A stretch of DNA of 64,000 bases from a virus, in the IMG/VR virus record IMGVR_UViG_3300047548_001122, positions 1-64,000 of that record; one strand, 5' to 3'. The position numbers and the translations under genes were made by a program. Positions 28,812 through 36,163 of this stretch are shown here, piece after piece. The notes under the pieces are model-generated. The model saw only the letters and a program-made list of their open reading frames with translations, was not told the DNA's origin and did no database searches. Each line of letters begins with the position of its first letter. Within the stretch, counting starts at the first letter, position 1.

Positions 28812-28839
28812 TTGCCATTCCTGCCGGTTCGTGTATAAT
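28812..28839 (+). promoter_or_regulatory. early promoter with shared leader and upstream palindrome
   Basis: TTGCCA and TATAAT, 16-nt spacer, TG-extended; leader TGTTGAGTGATTG at 28846. GTTGTATTTTCACAAC lies at 28792-28807. Confidence 0.88.
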
Positions 28840-28873
28840 AGGTTCTGTTGAGTGATTGATTGAGATACAAATT

Positions 28874-29623
28874 ATGAAACTACTTTCTACTGGCAATCCC
28901 AAAGTATTAAAAGGAATGAAACAAGGTTATAATACCTATATTCTTCATTTGGCACCTGCAAATGTTAGCGGTTATGAAACTTGCCCGAAGCGTACTGCTG
29001 GTTGCACCGCTGCTTGCCTTAACACCGCTGGTCGCGGCGGCATGTTTAAAAAAGGCGAATCTACTAACGTAATTCAAGAAGCTCGTAAACGTAAAACCCG
29101 ATTCTTTTTCGAAGAGCGTGCCGGCTTTATGGAGTGGCTTGTAAAAGATATCGAATTGGCGATTAAACAATCAATTAAGAAAAATCTAATTCCTGTTTTC
29201 CGTTTGAACGGTACTTCTGACCTTGCGTGGGAAAAATATGAGGTTGTTCGAAACGGTAAATTGTATCGAAATATTTTCAGTGCTTTTCCTGAAGTCCAAT
29301 TTTATGATTATACCAAGATTCTTGGTCGTAAAATTCAAAATATTGAAAATTATCATTTGACGTTTTCTGCTGCTGATGGTAATGATGCTGATGTAAGAAA
29401 AGCAATTGAACAAGGTTATAATGTTGCAACGGTGTTTGGTTTGAAAAAAACTGAACCGATGCCTAATGAATATATGGGTTTGCCAGTATTCAACGGTGAT
29501 GAATCTGATTTGCGATTCCTTGATCCTGAAGGTGTTGTGGTTGGCTTGTATGCAAAAGGTAAAGCCAAAAAAGACACTTCTGGTTTTGTGAAATATCCTA
29601 CTATTTTGATGAAAGCTGCTTAA
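28874..29623 (+). CDS. Gp88-family phage protein, 250 aa
   Basis: Cys-rich centre (ETCPKRTAGCTAACLNTAGRGG) followed by an AR-KRKTRFF stretch is the signature of the 'gene product 88' family first described in mycobacteriophages; activity unknown. The four Cys could hold a metal or Fe-S site. I prefer ATG 28874 to the longer frame that starts in the promoter leader. Confidence 0.78.
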   Translation: MKLLSTGNPKVLKGMKQGYNTYILHLAPANVSGYETCPKRTAGCTAACLNTAGRGGMFKKGESTNVIQEARKRKTRFFFEERAGFMEWLVKDIELAIKQSIKKNLIPVFRLNGTSDLAWEKYEVVRNGKLYRNIFSAFPEVQFYDYTKILGRKIQNIENYHLTFSAADGNDADVRKAIEQGYNVATVFGLKKTEPMPNEYMGLPVFNGDESDLRFLDPEGVVVGLYAKGKAKKDTSGFVKYPTILMKAA

Positions 29624-29624
29624 T

Positions 29625-29849
29625 ATGAGTATCGTTCAAAAAATTCAAAATGAAATTATGATCGCTGAACTTTCGTTTAGTGAAATTGCAGAAAAGTTTA
29701 ATGTACCTTACGCTGATGTAAACTTGATTGCTGAAGAAATGATGGAACAAGATTCTTATAATGATTCCATGGACGGTGATTTTGATTCGGCCATGGCTTC
29801 TGCTGGGTATGGTACCGATGAGGATTATGGTTATTATGGAGATGAATAA
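29625..29849 (+). CDS. acidic protein with HTH-like start, 74 aa
   Basis: LSFSEIAEKFNVPYADVNLIAEEM (around 17-40) reads as a helix-turn-helix; the C-terminal half is Asp/Gly/Tyr-rich and disordered. Starts 1 nt after the Gp88 gene. Confidence 0.6.
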   Translation: MSIVQKIQNEIMIAELSFSEIAEKFNVPYADVNLIAEEMMEQDSYNDSMDGDFDSAMASAGYGTDEDYGYYGDE

Positions 29850-29850
29850 T

Positions 29851-30087
29851 ATGCTTAACGAATGGCAAAAAATTAAAGAAACTTTCGATGTTCGGCATGG
29901 CGGACCGTTTGATCGTGGATCGGCCGATAGTTATTATAATCGTCCTCGAAACCCGCATTATTTCAAAGAAGGTACTCGGACATCCGAAGAGGTGAAGTTA
30001 GATCAAATGAGTTTTGATGAAATTTTCGCTTATAATGCAGGATATGATTACAATGAAAAGTATGGTGATAAGAAAGATTGGGGTTAA
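29851..30087 (+). CDS. hypothetical protein, 78 aa
   Basis: GGAGATGAAT before the ATG at 29851 (29842 possible). Has GGPFDRGSADSYYNR, a pattern common in short phage proteins. Soluble, Tyr-rich, unknown. Confidence 0.65.
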   Translation: MLNEWQKIKETFDVRHGGPFDRGSADSYYNRPRNPHYFKEGTRTSEEVKLDQMSFDEIFAYNAGYDYNEKYGDKKDWG

Positions 30088-30088
30088 T

Positions 30089-30253
30089 ATGGATAATTTT
30101 CTAATTTCGGTTGAGTATGAACCTGTATCAGAATCATACATGGCTTGTTATTCTAACGGTGCCAACATTCTTCTGGGTGCCAACACCTATCATGATGCGG
30201 TGCTCGAAGCTGATATGCTTGATGTTGAAAATTATGAAAGGGGATATAACTAA
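30089..30253 (+). CDS. hypothetical protein, 54 aa
   Basis: GGGGTTAAT precedes the ATG at 30089. Acidic alpha/beta mini-domain. The stop shares a base with the next start. Confidence 0.6.
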   Translation: MDNFLISVEYEPVSESYMACYSNGANILLGANTYHDAVLEADMLDVENYERGYN

Positions 30254-30651
30254 TGGGTACTCGTTCACTTACATACGTTTACGATGGCGCCGAACCTGTT
30301 GTTTGCATGTATCGCCAATTTGATGGTTATCCCTCTGGACACGGTTCTGAACTGGCAGAATTTCTTTTTGACGGAAAACTGGTGAATGGTATTCCTTTTG
30401 GGTCGAAAGAAAAACTGTTTAATGGTATGGGTTGTTTGGCTGCACAAATGGTCGCAAAATTCAAACAAGAAGTCGGTGGATTTTATCTACTACCCACAAG
30501 AAAAGATCACGATTCATGGCAAGATTATGAATATCATGTATTTGAAGATAAAGTGATTGTTTATTCTGGTCGCGGTAAAGAAAACAATATAATTTTTAAT
30601 GGACCTTGGGCAGACTTTGCCGAATTCTGTTCCGAGGATTATGTTTCTTAA
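30253..30651 (+). CDS. conserved phage hypothetical, MGTRSLTYVY type, 132 aa
   Basis: Opening MGTRSLTYVYDG followed by MYRQFDGYPSGHG is a widespread phage and bacterial family without known activity. Single alpha/beta domain, normal length. Confidence 0.78.
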   Translation: MGTRSLTYVYDGAEPVVCMYRQFDGYPSGHGSELAEFLFDGKLVNGIPFGSKEKLFNGMGCLAAQMVAKFKQEVGGFYLLPTRKDHDSWQDYEYHVFEDKVIVYSGRGKENNIIFNGPWADFAEFCSEDYVS

Positions 30652-30673
30652 TCGGCAAATAACCGTACCACGC

Positions 30674-30702
30674 TTGCCAAACATCGTAAAGTGTGGTATA
30701 CT
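30674..30702 (+). promoter_or_regulatory. sigma70-like promoter
   Basis: TTGCCA and TATACT, 17-nt spacer; no TGTTGAGT leader. Upstream of the HTH-like gene at 30738. Confidence 0.75.
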
Positions 30703-30737
30703 ATAGTCTCATTAAATGAAATAGGAGTAATTATATT

Positions 30738-31268
30738 ATGGCAAAAACTAAAACTACCAAAGCAGTTAAACTCAAACCTTTCGAGAAACTGCTGACCATT
30801 ATGGTCTCTGGCAATCCTGTTACAGTTGAAGAAATCGATGCTACACTAGGCAAAGAAATTCATATGTATCGCCTTTCTACCTATATTTGGCATATCAAAA
30901 CTTTCGCTAACGGTACTGTGAAAGCCATCAAAGATGGTCGTAAAGTGACTGCTTATCAAATCATCAATCCTAGCGAAGTGAAAAAATATATGAAGTCTGC
31001 TGGTGTACTTGATGCAAACTTTGTTCCCGGTCAAGCCAAGAAAGTAGTTCGTGGTGGTGTCAGTTCTACAACCACTAAGACTGTTGTTGCTAAGGCAAAA
31101 ACTGTAGCAAAAACTAAAACAAAAACCGTTACAAAACTTAAAGATTTGAACTCTACACCAGTTCAAAAACAAGTTGATGTTCCTGTTGTTGAAGAAATTA
31201 TGAGTGATGGTTTCGATCCTGAAGTGAACGATATCGTCAACGAAATTCGTGCAACAATTAACGACTAA
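30738..31268 (+). CDS. winged-helix-like basic protein, 176 aa
   Basis: Residues 12-75 (FEKLLTIMVSGNPVTVEEIDATLG, then TYIWHIKTFANGTVKAIKDGRKVTAYQI) fit a winged helix with a beta wing. A long Lys/Thr/Val-rich tail follows, then an acidic end. Probably DNA-binding; target unknown. Own promoter and AGGAG site. Confidence 0.65.
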   Translation: MAKTKTTKAVKLKPFEKLLTIMVSGNPVTVEEIDATLGKEIHMYRLSTYIWHIKTFANGTVKAIKDGRKVTAYQIINPSEVKKYMKSAGVLDANFVPGQAKKVVRGGVSSTTTKTVVAKAKTVAKTKTKTVTKLKDLNSTPVQKQVDVPVVEEIMSDGFDPEVNDIVNEIRATIND

Positions 31269-31339
31269 TCAAAAATGGGGGAGTGGCGACTTGCTTCGCC
31301 TATTCTTAAACAACAGCAGACTATCGGGAGATACTCATC

Positions 31340-32083
31340 GTGCCCCTACCTTTTCTTAAAAAAAGTATATTTTTGTTGATGTTGTATTCACCATTTTGTT
31401 TGGCGAATTACGTTAATGGATATGGTGAATTTTATTATGGTCCAGACACGGCTGATAATACGGCTTGTGAATATGCTTTTGACCGTGCAAAACAAAACGC
31501 TATACAAAACCATCTAGGTATAGAGATAGAATCATATACGCTTGAAAATTGCAGAACCGAGAATGATTGCGCTATCAATGTTGATACGTACATACAAATG
31601 TTCGGTAAAGTGAAACAAGTAGTGAAAAAAGATGTAAGGACTCAAGAAGAGTATGGAAGAAAAGTTTGCATCGCTGATATCACTGCTGTTGTTGAAAGAA
31701 TAGAGAATAAAACATCATTTTCAGTAAATGGTAAAACAAAGTATATTGAAAATGAAGAAATACAATTTTCATTTATTTCAAACACGATAGGTTTTGTTTC
31801 TGTATATAATTTTTATGATAATAAGTATATAAAAATATACGAAACTCAAATCAACAAACCAAATGATGAAATCGCAATTAAAAAACCGAAAGAAAGAATA
31901 TTCGCTTCTCTTCCTAAAAATCAATATCAATCAAATGAACTTCTAGTTTTCGTCTTTTCTAAAGAAAAACCTTTAAATAAAAAAACATATAGTGCGTTTG
32001 AATTTGCAAATATTTTGGCATCATTAGATTCGAATGTCAAAAGAACAATTTTTAGATTTATAACTATAGGTAAGAAACTGTGA
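31340..32083 (+). CDS. secreted protein with FlgT/LPP20-like N-terminal domain, 247 aa
   Basis: GTG start 10 nt after GGGAG. A signal peptide (basic KK, hydrophobic to about 22, SPFCLA cleavage) precedes a domain with the A-x3-A-x3-AI-x-N-x-LG-I spacing of FlgT/LPP20 proteins. The C-terminus is beta-rich. It leads a three-gene set of exported proteins. Its role in a phage is unclear; envelope modification is an inference. Confidence 0.7.
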   Translation: MPLPFLKKSIFLLMLYSPFCLANYVNGYGEFYYGPDTADNTACEYAFDRAKQNAIQNHLGIEIESYTLENCRTENDCAINVDTYIQMFGKVKQVVKKDVRTQEEYGRKVCIADITAVVERIENKTSFSVNGKTKYIENEEIQFSFISNTIGFVSVYNFYDNKYIKIYETQINKPNDEIAIKKPKERIFASLPKNQYQSNELLVFVFSKEKPLNKKTYSAFEFANILASLDSNVKRTIFRFITIGKKL

Positions 32084-32196
32084 AAATCTTGACTTTGTTT
32101 TTGTTTTGTGTTATGATCTTTCAAGGTTGCACAGCAATTGTTAAAGGTATCTCTTACATGGAAAGTATTTGTGAATCTTGTGATGCGAGAAAATAA
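32080..32196 (+). CDS. small lipoprotein, 38 aa
   Basis: GTG start overlapping the previous stop. Hydrophobic signal with lipobox IFQGC (Cys 17), leaving a 22-residue mature lipopeptide with two more Cys. Size is compatible with an outer-membrane spanin or an exclusion factor, neither of which can be shown. Confidence 0.65.
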   Translation: MKILTLFLFCVMIFQGCTAIVKGISYMESICESCDARK

Positions 32197-32197
32197 A

Positions 32198-32785
32198 ATG
32201 AAAAAGTTAATTATTATACCTGCCATTGTTATGATGACAGCATGTAGTTCTACCAAATATCCAACAGGTACAGAATACAAAGCTCCTGAGTTTGGTGGCG
32301 GCAATCAACAATCTGAAGTGAAATATCCTGATTGGTATACAGAAAAACCTGATAAAGAAGATACTGCTCTGTATGCAGTAGCATCAGAATATTCTGGCAA
32401 TTTTCAGTTTGCTATTGATAAATCTATGCTCTCGGCTAAACGTGAACTAGCGTCACAGTTTTCGTCACATGTTGATGCTCTATTCAAAGATTATTTGACT
32501 GAAATTGGCGATGCTGACTCTTCTACTGTACAAGAGATTAATCGTACAACAAAAATGGTTGTTTCGAAAGTGAATCTAATTGGTGTACAGAGAACTAATT
32601 TCAAAGTGGTCCATGAGAAAGATGGTTATCGAGCTTTCGTAAAACTTAAATATAATGCCGATCAATCAAACAAACTTCTTGTGAGTGAGATTAAAAAGAA
32701 TCGTAAACTTGCAGCAAAGATGGAATCTTCCAGAGCATTTAAAGAATTGGAAGATACAATCGAAAAGATGGAAAATAAACCATGA
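32198..32785 (+). CDS. LPP20-family lipoprotein, 195 aa
   Basis: Lipobox MTAC (Cys 16) then a mature domain with YPDWYTEKP, ALYAVASEYSG and the AKRELASQF helix typical of LPP20/FlgP outer-membrane lipoproteins. Starts 1 nt after the small lipoprotein, ends overlapping the next ATG. Acts at the host envelope; function in infection unknown. Confidence 0.75.
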   Translation: MKKLIIIPAIVMMTACSSTKYPTGTEYKAPEFGGGNQQSEVKYPDWYTEKPDKEDTALYAVASEYSGNFQFAIDKSMLSAKRELASQFSSHVDALFKDYLTEIGDADSSTVQEINRTTKMVVSKVNLIGVQRTNFKVVHEKDGYRAFVKLKYNADQSNKLLVSEIKKNRKLAAKMESSRAFKELEDTIEKMENKP

Positions 32786-32961
32786 AGATATTTGATTATC
32801 TAAAACATAGTTCTATTACTGTTACCTTTATAATGAATCCTTTCCATTGGTATTTTGTTCCAACAGCATTTAAAACAGAAGATGTTTGGTCTGGCAATAG
32901 TTTTAACTTTAGATTTATCTTTCTTGCACTTTGTTTATCTATTGATGATGGGAGTTGGTAA
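32782..32961 (+). CDS. hypothetical protein, 59 aa
   Basis: ATGA overlap upstream, TAATG overlap downstream. Aromatic-rich and partly hydrophobic (FIMNPFHWYFV; FRFIFLALCL). Similar short proteins are common in aquatic T4-like phages. No function. Confidence 0.6.
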   Translation: MKIFDYLKHSSITVTFIMNPFHWYFVPTAFKTEDVWSGNSFNFRFIFLALCLSIDDGSW

Positions 32962-33209
32962 TGACACAATTTGATTTGGAACAAGCTATCATGCGTCTTT
33001 GGGGTACGGACGAAGATATTCAAATGATCTATGAAAATGTAATGGAAAAAAATCCATCACAAGATGTACTTGCAAATGCTCTGTTGGGATTAAAAGTACT
33101 TACTCAAATGCGCGGCGAAAAGTGTTTTGAACTTTTTGAAACGTTTATCCGCGAATACTATGAACTGAAAAAACAAAATGAATATCTTTTATCTCAGCAA
33201 AAATCCTAA
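32961..33209 (+). CDS. hypothetical helical protein, 82 aa
   Basis: All-helical, acidic, ending in a coiled-coil-like tail (EYYELKKQNEYLLSQQKS). Its last 32 nt overlap the next gene in another frame. Unknown function. Confidence 0.6.
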   Translation: MTQFDLEQAIMRLWGTDEDIQMIYENVMEKNPSQDVLANALLGLKVLTQMRGEKCFELFETFIREYYELKKQNEYLLSQQKS

Positions 33210-33738
33210 AGAGTGTGCAGAAATGCACCTCGATAAACATGTAGTGAAAATGATTATCGAGTATGCACAATTAATGTCAACTGCTCATCGATTGTTGGAT
33301 GGTCAAGAATATTTTGATCTTACTTCAAATGGTCGTAAGATTAAACGGTGGCGAGTGAATGATGATCGTGAAGGTCAATTGATGAAAGCTTCACACATCA
33401 ATCACCCTTCTGCCATTTGGACTCGAGCCTCAGATTTAAATTATATTTGGCTCTATAATATGTGGTGTCATCTTTTGGATGAGTACACCTATCGTTATGG
33501 TAAAATACATGCTTGTGCTAGATTAAAAGAAACTTTAAAATCTTTGCCAAAAAATATTTCCATTGGATATTTTACTGAACCTACGCCTGCGATGCCAGAC
33601 GAATGTAAGATTGCCGGTGATTCATTGTCCTCATATCATAAATATTACTTAGAAAAGAAAAATCATTTTGCTAAATGGACTAAGAGACAGCCTCCCATTT
33701 GGTATATCGACGCGATTGATAATAATGCCCACGTATAG
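33178..33738 (+). CDS. conserved phage protein, MNIFYLSKNP type, 186 aa
   Basis: The start MNIFYLSKNPKECAEMHLDKHVVKMI... is shared by a family found across T4-like phages; conserved His/Asp/Lys (HLDKHVVK) and INHPSAIW suggest an enzyme, but no activity is known to me. The length is typical. Confidence 0.75.
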   Translation: MNIFYLSKNPKECAEMHLDKHVVKMIIEYAQLMSTAHRLLDGQEYFDLTSNGRKIKRWRVNDDREGQLMKASHINHPSAIWTRASDLNYIWLYNMWCHLLDEYTYRYGKIHACARLKETLKSLPKNISIGYFTEPTPAMPDECKIAGDSLSSYHKYYLEKKNHFAKWTKRQPPIWYIDAIDNNAHV

Positions 33739-34027
33739 ATTTTTAAACACCGAAACCGGTGAAGAGTTTGATGATTTTCTAAGTATATCATCTAAAGAGG
33801 AACTTCTCAAAAAGAATCCTCACATTCAACAAGTATTAACCACCTTTGGTATTTCCAGTATGGTAGGTGATATTCATTCTAAAACTGATAATACTTGGAA
33901 AGAAGTGTTATCGAAAGTTGCTGAAGCCCATCCCAATAGTAAAGTTGGCCAACAACACGGAAGAAAATCAATTAAACAAGTTAAAACGGATCAAATTGTA
34001 CAAAAGTGGAAGAATAGAATAACTTAA
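33725..34027 (+). CDS. FmdB-like N-terminus protein without cysteines, 100 aa
   Basis: MPTYRFLNTETGEEFDDF resembles the opening of FmdB zinc-ribbon proteins but the Cys ligands are missing, as in cyanophage relatives I recall. C-terminus is basic (GRKSIKQVKTD). Overlaps the upstream gene by 14 nt. Confidence 0.65.
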   Translation: MPTYRFLNTETGEEFDDFLSISSKEELLKKNPHIQQVLTTFGISSMVGDIHSKTDNTWKEVLSKVAEAHPNSKVGQQHGRKSIKQVKTDQIVQKWKNRIT

Positions 34028-34028
34028 T

Positions 34029-34748
34029 ATGGTATTTAATCATGTAAAACTTAGTGAATTGGAGTATCAATTAGAATCGGTCACAACCGAAACCGGTAGA
34101 GTATATAAAACTCCAGAAGGAAATTTGTATCCCTCCATCACTACCGTTTTATCTTTTTCTTCAGACAAATCATTTCTCGAACAATGGAGAAAACGTATAG
34201 GTGAAGCTGAAGCAAATAGAATAACGAAAAAGTCATCTGACCGTGGAACTAAGTTACATGATGTTTGTGAGAAATATCTTCTAAACGAACTTAATGATTT
34301 TAAGATTCGTATGATGATGCCTGATATAAAGGACTTCTTCTTACAGTTAAAACCATTTATCGATAAACATGTTGGAGATGTTTATGGATTGGAATTACCA
34401 CTTTACAGTGATTCATTAAAACTGGCTGGTAGAACGGACTGTATCGCCGAGTGGGACGGTGAGTTATCGGTAATTGATTATAAAAACTCAATAAAAGAAA
34501 AGAACGAAGAATGGATTACAGGTTATTTCCTACAGTGTTCGGCATATGCCGTCATGTTTGAAGAAAGAACTGGTAGAGAAATTAAAAAAATTGTGGTGGC
34601 AATAGCAAATGAAGAAGGTAAACCTCAGATTTTTATCAAACAAAAAGATAAATATCTAGAAGAACTCCAATCTTATATCGAAAGGTTCTGGAAAAATGAA
34701 GAAAATTCTAACGCTATTGCTGTTATTGCCGGTAATAGCCTTTTGTAA
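34029..34748 (+). CDS. PD-(D/E)XK exonuclease, MGME1/RecB-like, 239 aa
   Basis: Nuclease motifs in order: DRGTKLHDVCE (about 70-80), AGRTDCIAEWDG and VIDYKNS (catalytic D-x-K near 155) and the helix QCSAYAVMFEE. Family members degrade single-stranded DNA ends; in phages they serve repair or recombination. The 3' end overlaps the next gene by 53 nt. Confidence 0.82.
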   Translation: MVFNHVKLSELEYQLESVTTETGRVYKTPEGNLYPSITTVLSFSSDKSFLEQWRKRIGEAEANRITKKSSDRGTKLHDVCEKYLLNELNDFKIRMMMPDIKDFFLQLKPFIDKHVGDVYGLELPLYSDSLKLAGRTDCIAEWDGELSVIDYKNSIKEKNEEWITGYFLQCSAYAVMFEERTGREIKKIVVAIANEEGKPQIFIKQKDKYLEELQSYIERFWKNEENSNAIAVIAGNSLL

Positions 34749-35040
34749 TGAATCGGAAGTAGATCCTGACCAAGCAGTATATAAAGATACAAGAATAGTA
34801 TGTACTAACGGTTCTTCTCTATTTGAAGCACTAAAGAAATATGGAGAAATTCCAATGCTCTCCTTGACTTCATTTAGAACATTAGCAAACGATCAAAAAA
34901 CAACTGCATCACAACTTGATTCCAGATTATTTGCAAATCCTTCTACGGGAACTTGGACGTTGGTGGAAAGACATGAAGGTGATTTATATTGTGTCATTGG
35001 AATAGGCGAACAATTGAAACCTATTCAAAGGACTAAGTAA
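34696..35040 (+). CDS. secreted hypothetical protein, 114 aa
   Basis: Classic signal peptide (MKKILTLLLLLPVIAFC). The mature part holds two Cys (IVCTNG and LYCVIG) that could form a disulfide. It begins inside the nuclease gene, after AAAGGTTCTGG. Similar exported proteins occur in aquatic phages; role unknown. Confidence 0.7.
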   Translation: MKKILTLLLLLPVIAFCNESEVDPDQAVYKDTRIVCTNGSSLFEALKKYGEIPMLSLTSFRTLANDQKTTASQLDSRLFANPSTGTWTLVERHEGDLYCVIGIGEQLKPIQRTK

Positions 35041-35044
35041 AAAT

Positions 35045-35212
35045 ATGTTTTACGCTCTTTTCGTAACATTTGTTTTGAACGGTAATCCTCCTGTAGAACA
35101 GAGATGGAAAGCATATGAAACGTTTGATGAATGTTGGGAAGCAGCTACAATAATAGTAAGAGGTAGAGATAATTTTACCGCAAGGTGTGTTTTAGTTGAA
35201 AGTAAAGAATAG
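35045..35212 (+). CDS. hypothetical protein, 55 aa
   Basis: Hydrophobic start (MFYALFVTFVLN) then a Trp/Thr-rich helix and two Cys. No strong ribosome site. It ends one base before the tmRNA acceptor segment, so tmRNA may be co-transcribed with it. Confidence 0.55.
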   Translation: MFYALFVTFVLNGNPPVEQRWKAYETFDECWEAATIIVRGRDNFTARCVLVESKE

Positions 35213-35278
35213 AATTGTTGTAATCCCTTCAAAGTGAAGGCATTCTGGACGTGGGTTCGACTCCCACCATCTCCACCA
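35213..35278 (+). ncRNA. ssrA: permuted tmRNA, acceptor piece (3' part of mature RNA)
   Basis: Contains hairpin CCTTC-AAAGT-GAAGG, then CTGGAC, T arm GTGGG-TTCGACT-CCCAC, acceptor strand CATCTCC, discriminator A and CCA (35276-35278). CATCTCC pairs with GGGGATG at 35369-35375 and CATTCTG (35241-35247) pairs with CAGGGTG (35388-35394) as helix P2. In ordinary tmRNA genes this piece lies downstream of the tag; here it lies upstream. The 5' end is approximate. Confidence 0.9.
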
Positions 35279-35368
35279 AAAGCGCAGATAGACGCTATGT
35301 TGGCTTCAGATCGCAACTAGCGAACATACGCGAGACAGGTTCCCACTACGAACTTCTGTGCTTTTGAT
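35279..35368 (+). other. tmRNA intervening segment (removed)
   Basis: Ninety nt linking the CCA end to the 5' end of the coding piece. Its ends pair over 12 bp (35277-35288 with 35355-35366), starting in the CCA, the same design as the tRNA spacers. Removal would leave a two-piece tmRNA. Confidence 0.8.
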
Positions 35369-35555
35369 GGGGATGACCTGGTTTCGACAGGGTGAGATAA
35401 TGGAGAAGGCAACACGGTAGGCGATGACCGTAAATCAAGCAAAAATAGTAACTGCAAACGATGAAAGTTACGCTCTAGCAGCTTAAGCTCTAGATGAGGT
35501 TTCGCAAGGTGTGCCTTATAATCAAAACACCTTGCACCAAATCACTTAGAGTAGA
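35369..35555 (+). ncRNA. ssrA: permuted tmRNA, coding piece with tag reading frame
   Basis: Starts GGGGATGACCTGG-TTTCGACAGG, the tmRNA D-loop analogue. The resume codon GCA is at 35439 and the tag reads AKIVTANDESYALAA up to TAA (35484-35486), ending in the protease signal ALAA. A 9-bp hairpin GCAAGGTGT/ACACCTTGC follows. No T arm occurs downstream, so the gene is truly permuted. It rescues stalled ribosomes and marks the product for proteolysis. Confidence 0.93.
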
Positions 35556-35572
35556 TTAATGATTTTCTCTAC

Positions 35573-35602
35573 TTGACTTTTGATTACATTATGATATATA
35601 AT
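35573..35602 (+). promoter_or_regulatory. sigma70-like promoter of pqqA
   Basis: TTGACT and TATAAT, 18-nt spacer. The leader contains CATGGC-TATTG-GCCATG and a strong ribosome site (TAGGAG) before pqqA. Confidence 0.8.
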
Positions 35603-35640
35603 TTCACATGGCTATTGGCCATGACAACTAGGAGAAAACT

Positions 35641-35715
35641 ATGAATTGGACTACACCTTCAGCACAAGATATGCGTTTCGGTTTCGAAATCACGATGTAT
35701 ATCGCAAATCGTTAA
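35641..35715 (+). CDS. pqqA: PQQ precursor peptide PqqA, 24 aa
   Basis: Ribosomally made substrate from which PqqE/D/F/B/C build the cofactor pyrroloquinoline quinone. The peptide shows the family pattern: W3, P6, R12 and the core GFEITMY with Glu16 and Tyr20 (E-x3-Y), the two residues that are cross-linked to become PQQ, then the basic end IANR. The 24-residue length is typical. AGGAG lies 6 nt upstream and a dedicated promoter precedes it. No other pqq gene is in the window, so host enzymes must process it. PQQ serves methanol dehydrogenases, pointing to a methylotroph host. Confidence 0.9.
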   Translation: MNWTTPSAQDMRFGFEITMYIANR

Positions 35716-35726
35716 TTGAAATAGTG

Positions 35727-35769
35727 GGTTTGGTGGCATCACCCGGATTTTTCCGAAAAACCACCAACC
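35727..35769 (+). terminator. hairpin after pqqA
   Basis: GGTTTGGTGG pairs with CCACCAACC (one bulge), with CGG/CCG in the loop. No T run follows, so it may stabilise the pqqA message rather than terminate it. Confidence 0.5.
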
Positions 35770-35844
35770 GTAACATAAAAAACACTAAATACAATACTGG
35801 CATCACACACACTCGCCAGTAAACACACAACACAGGAGTAACAC

Positions 35845-36117
35845 ATGAGTAATCTTACCCCGTTCGAGATTCGTCTTGAACTTCTAAAAATGGCGAAAGA
35901 ACTTTTGATGGAAGAATATTATTCCAACAAAGATCGCCTAACAAATGAATGGCAAGTAAAGGTAGAGTCCGCTAAACTAAACGGACAAGTTATACCTGAA
36001 CATCCAGCCTTTCCAACATATCCCTCAGAAAATGATATCATCGTCAAAGCACAGTCTTTGAACGGATTCGTTTCTAACATCACAGCAGAAAAGACACCAA
36101 GCAAAAAGTCTGCCTGA
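35845..36117 (+). CDS. conserved T4-like phage hypothetical, 90 aa
   Basis: CAGGAG ribosome site. TPFEIRLELLKMAKELLMEEYY, then PEHPAFPTYPSENDIIVKAQSLN, matches a family recalled from cyanophages. Helical N-terminus, proline-rich middle. Function unknown. Confidence 0.75.
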   Translation: MSNLTPFEIRLELLKMAKELLMEEYYSNKDRLTNEWQVKVESAKLNGQVIPEHPAFPTYPSENDIIVKAQSLNGFVSNITAEKTPSKKSA

Positions 36118-36124
36118 CGGGACC

Positions 36125-36144
36125 AGATGTGCTTCGGCACATCT
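36125..36144 (+). other. UUCG-capped hairpin
   Basis: AGATGTGC-TTCG-GCACATCT, a perfect 8-bp stem with the very stable TTCG loop, between two genes. T4 uses such hairpins as processing or weak termination signals. Confidence 0.7.
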
Positions 36145-36163
36145 CTAACTTATAGGAGAAAAT

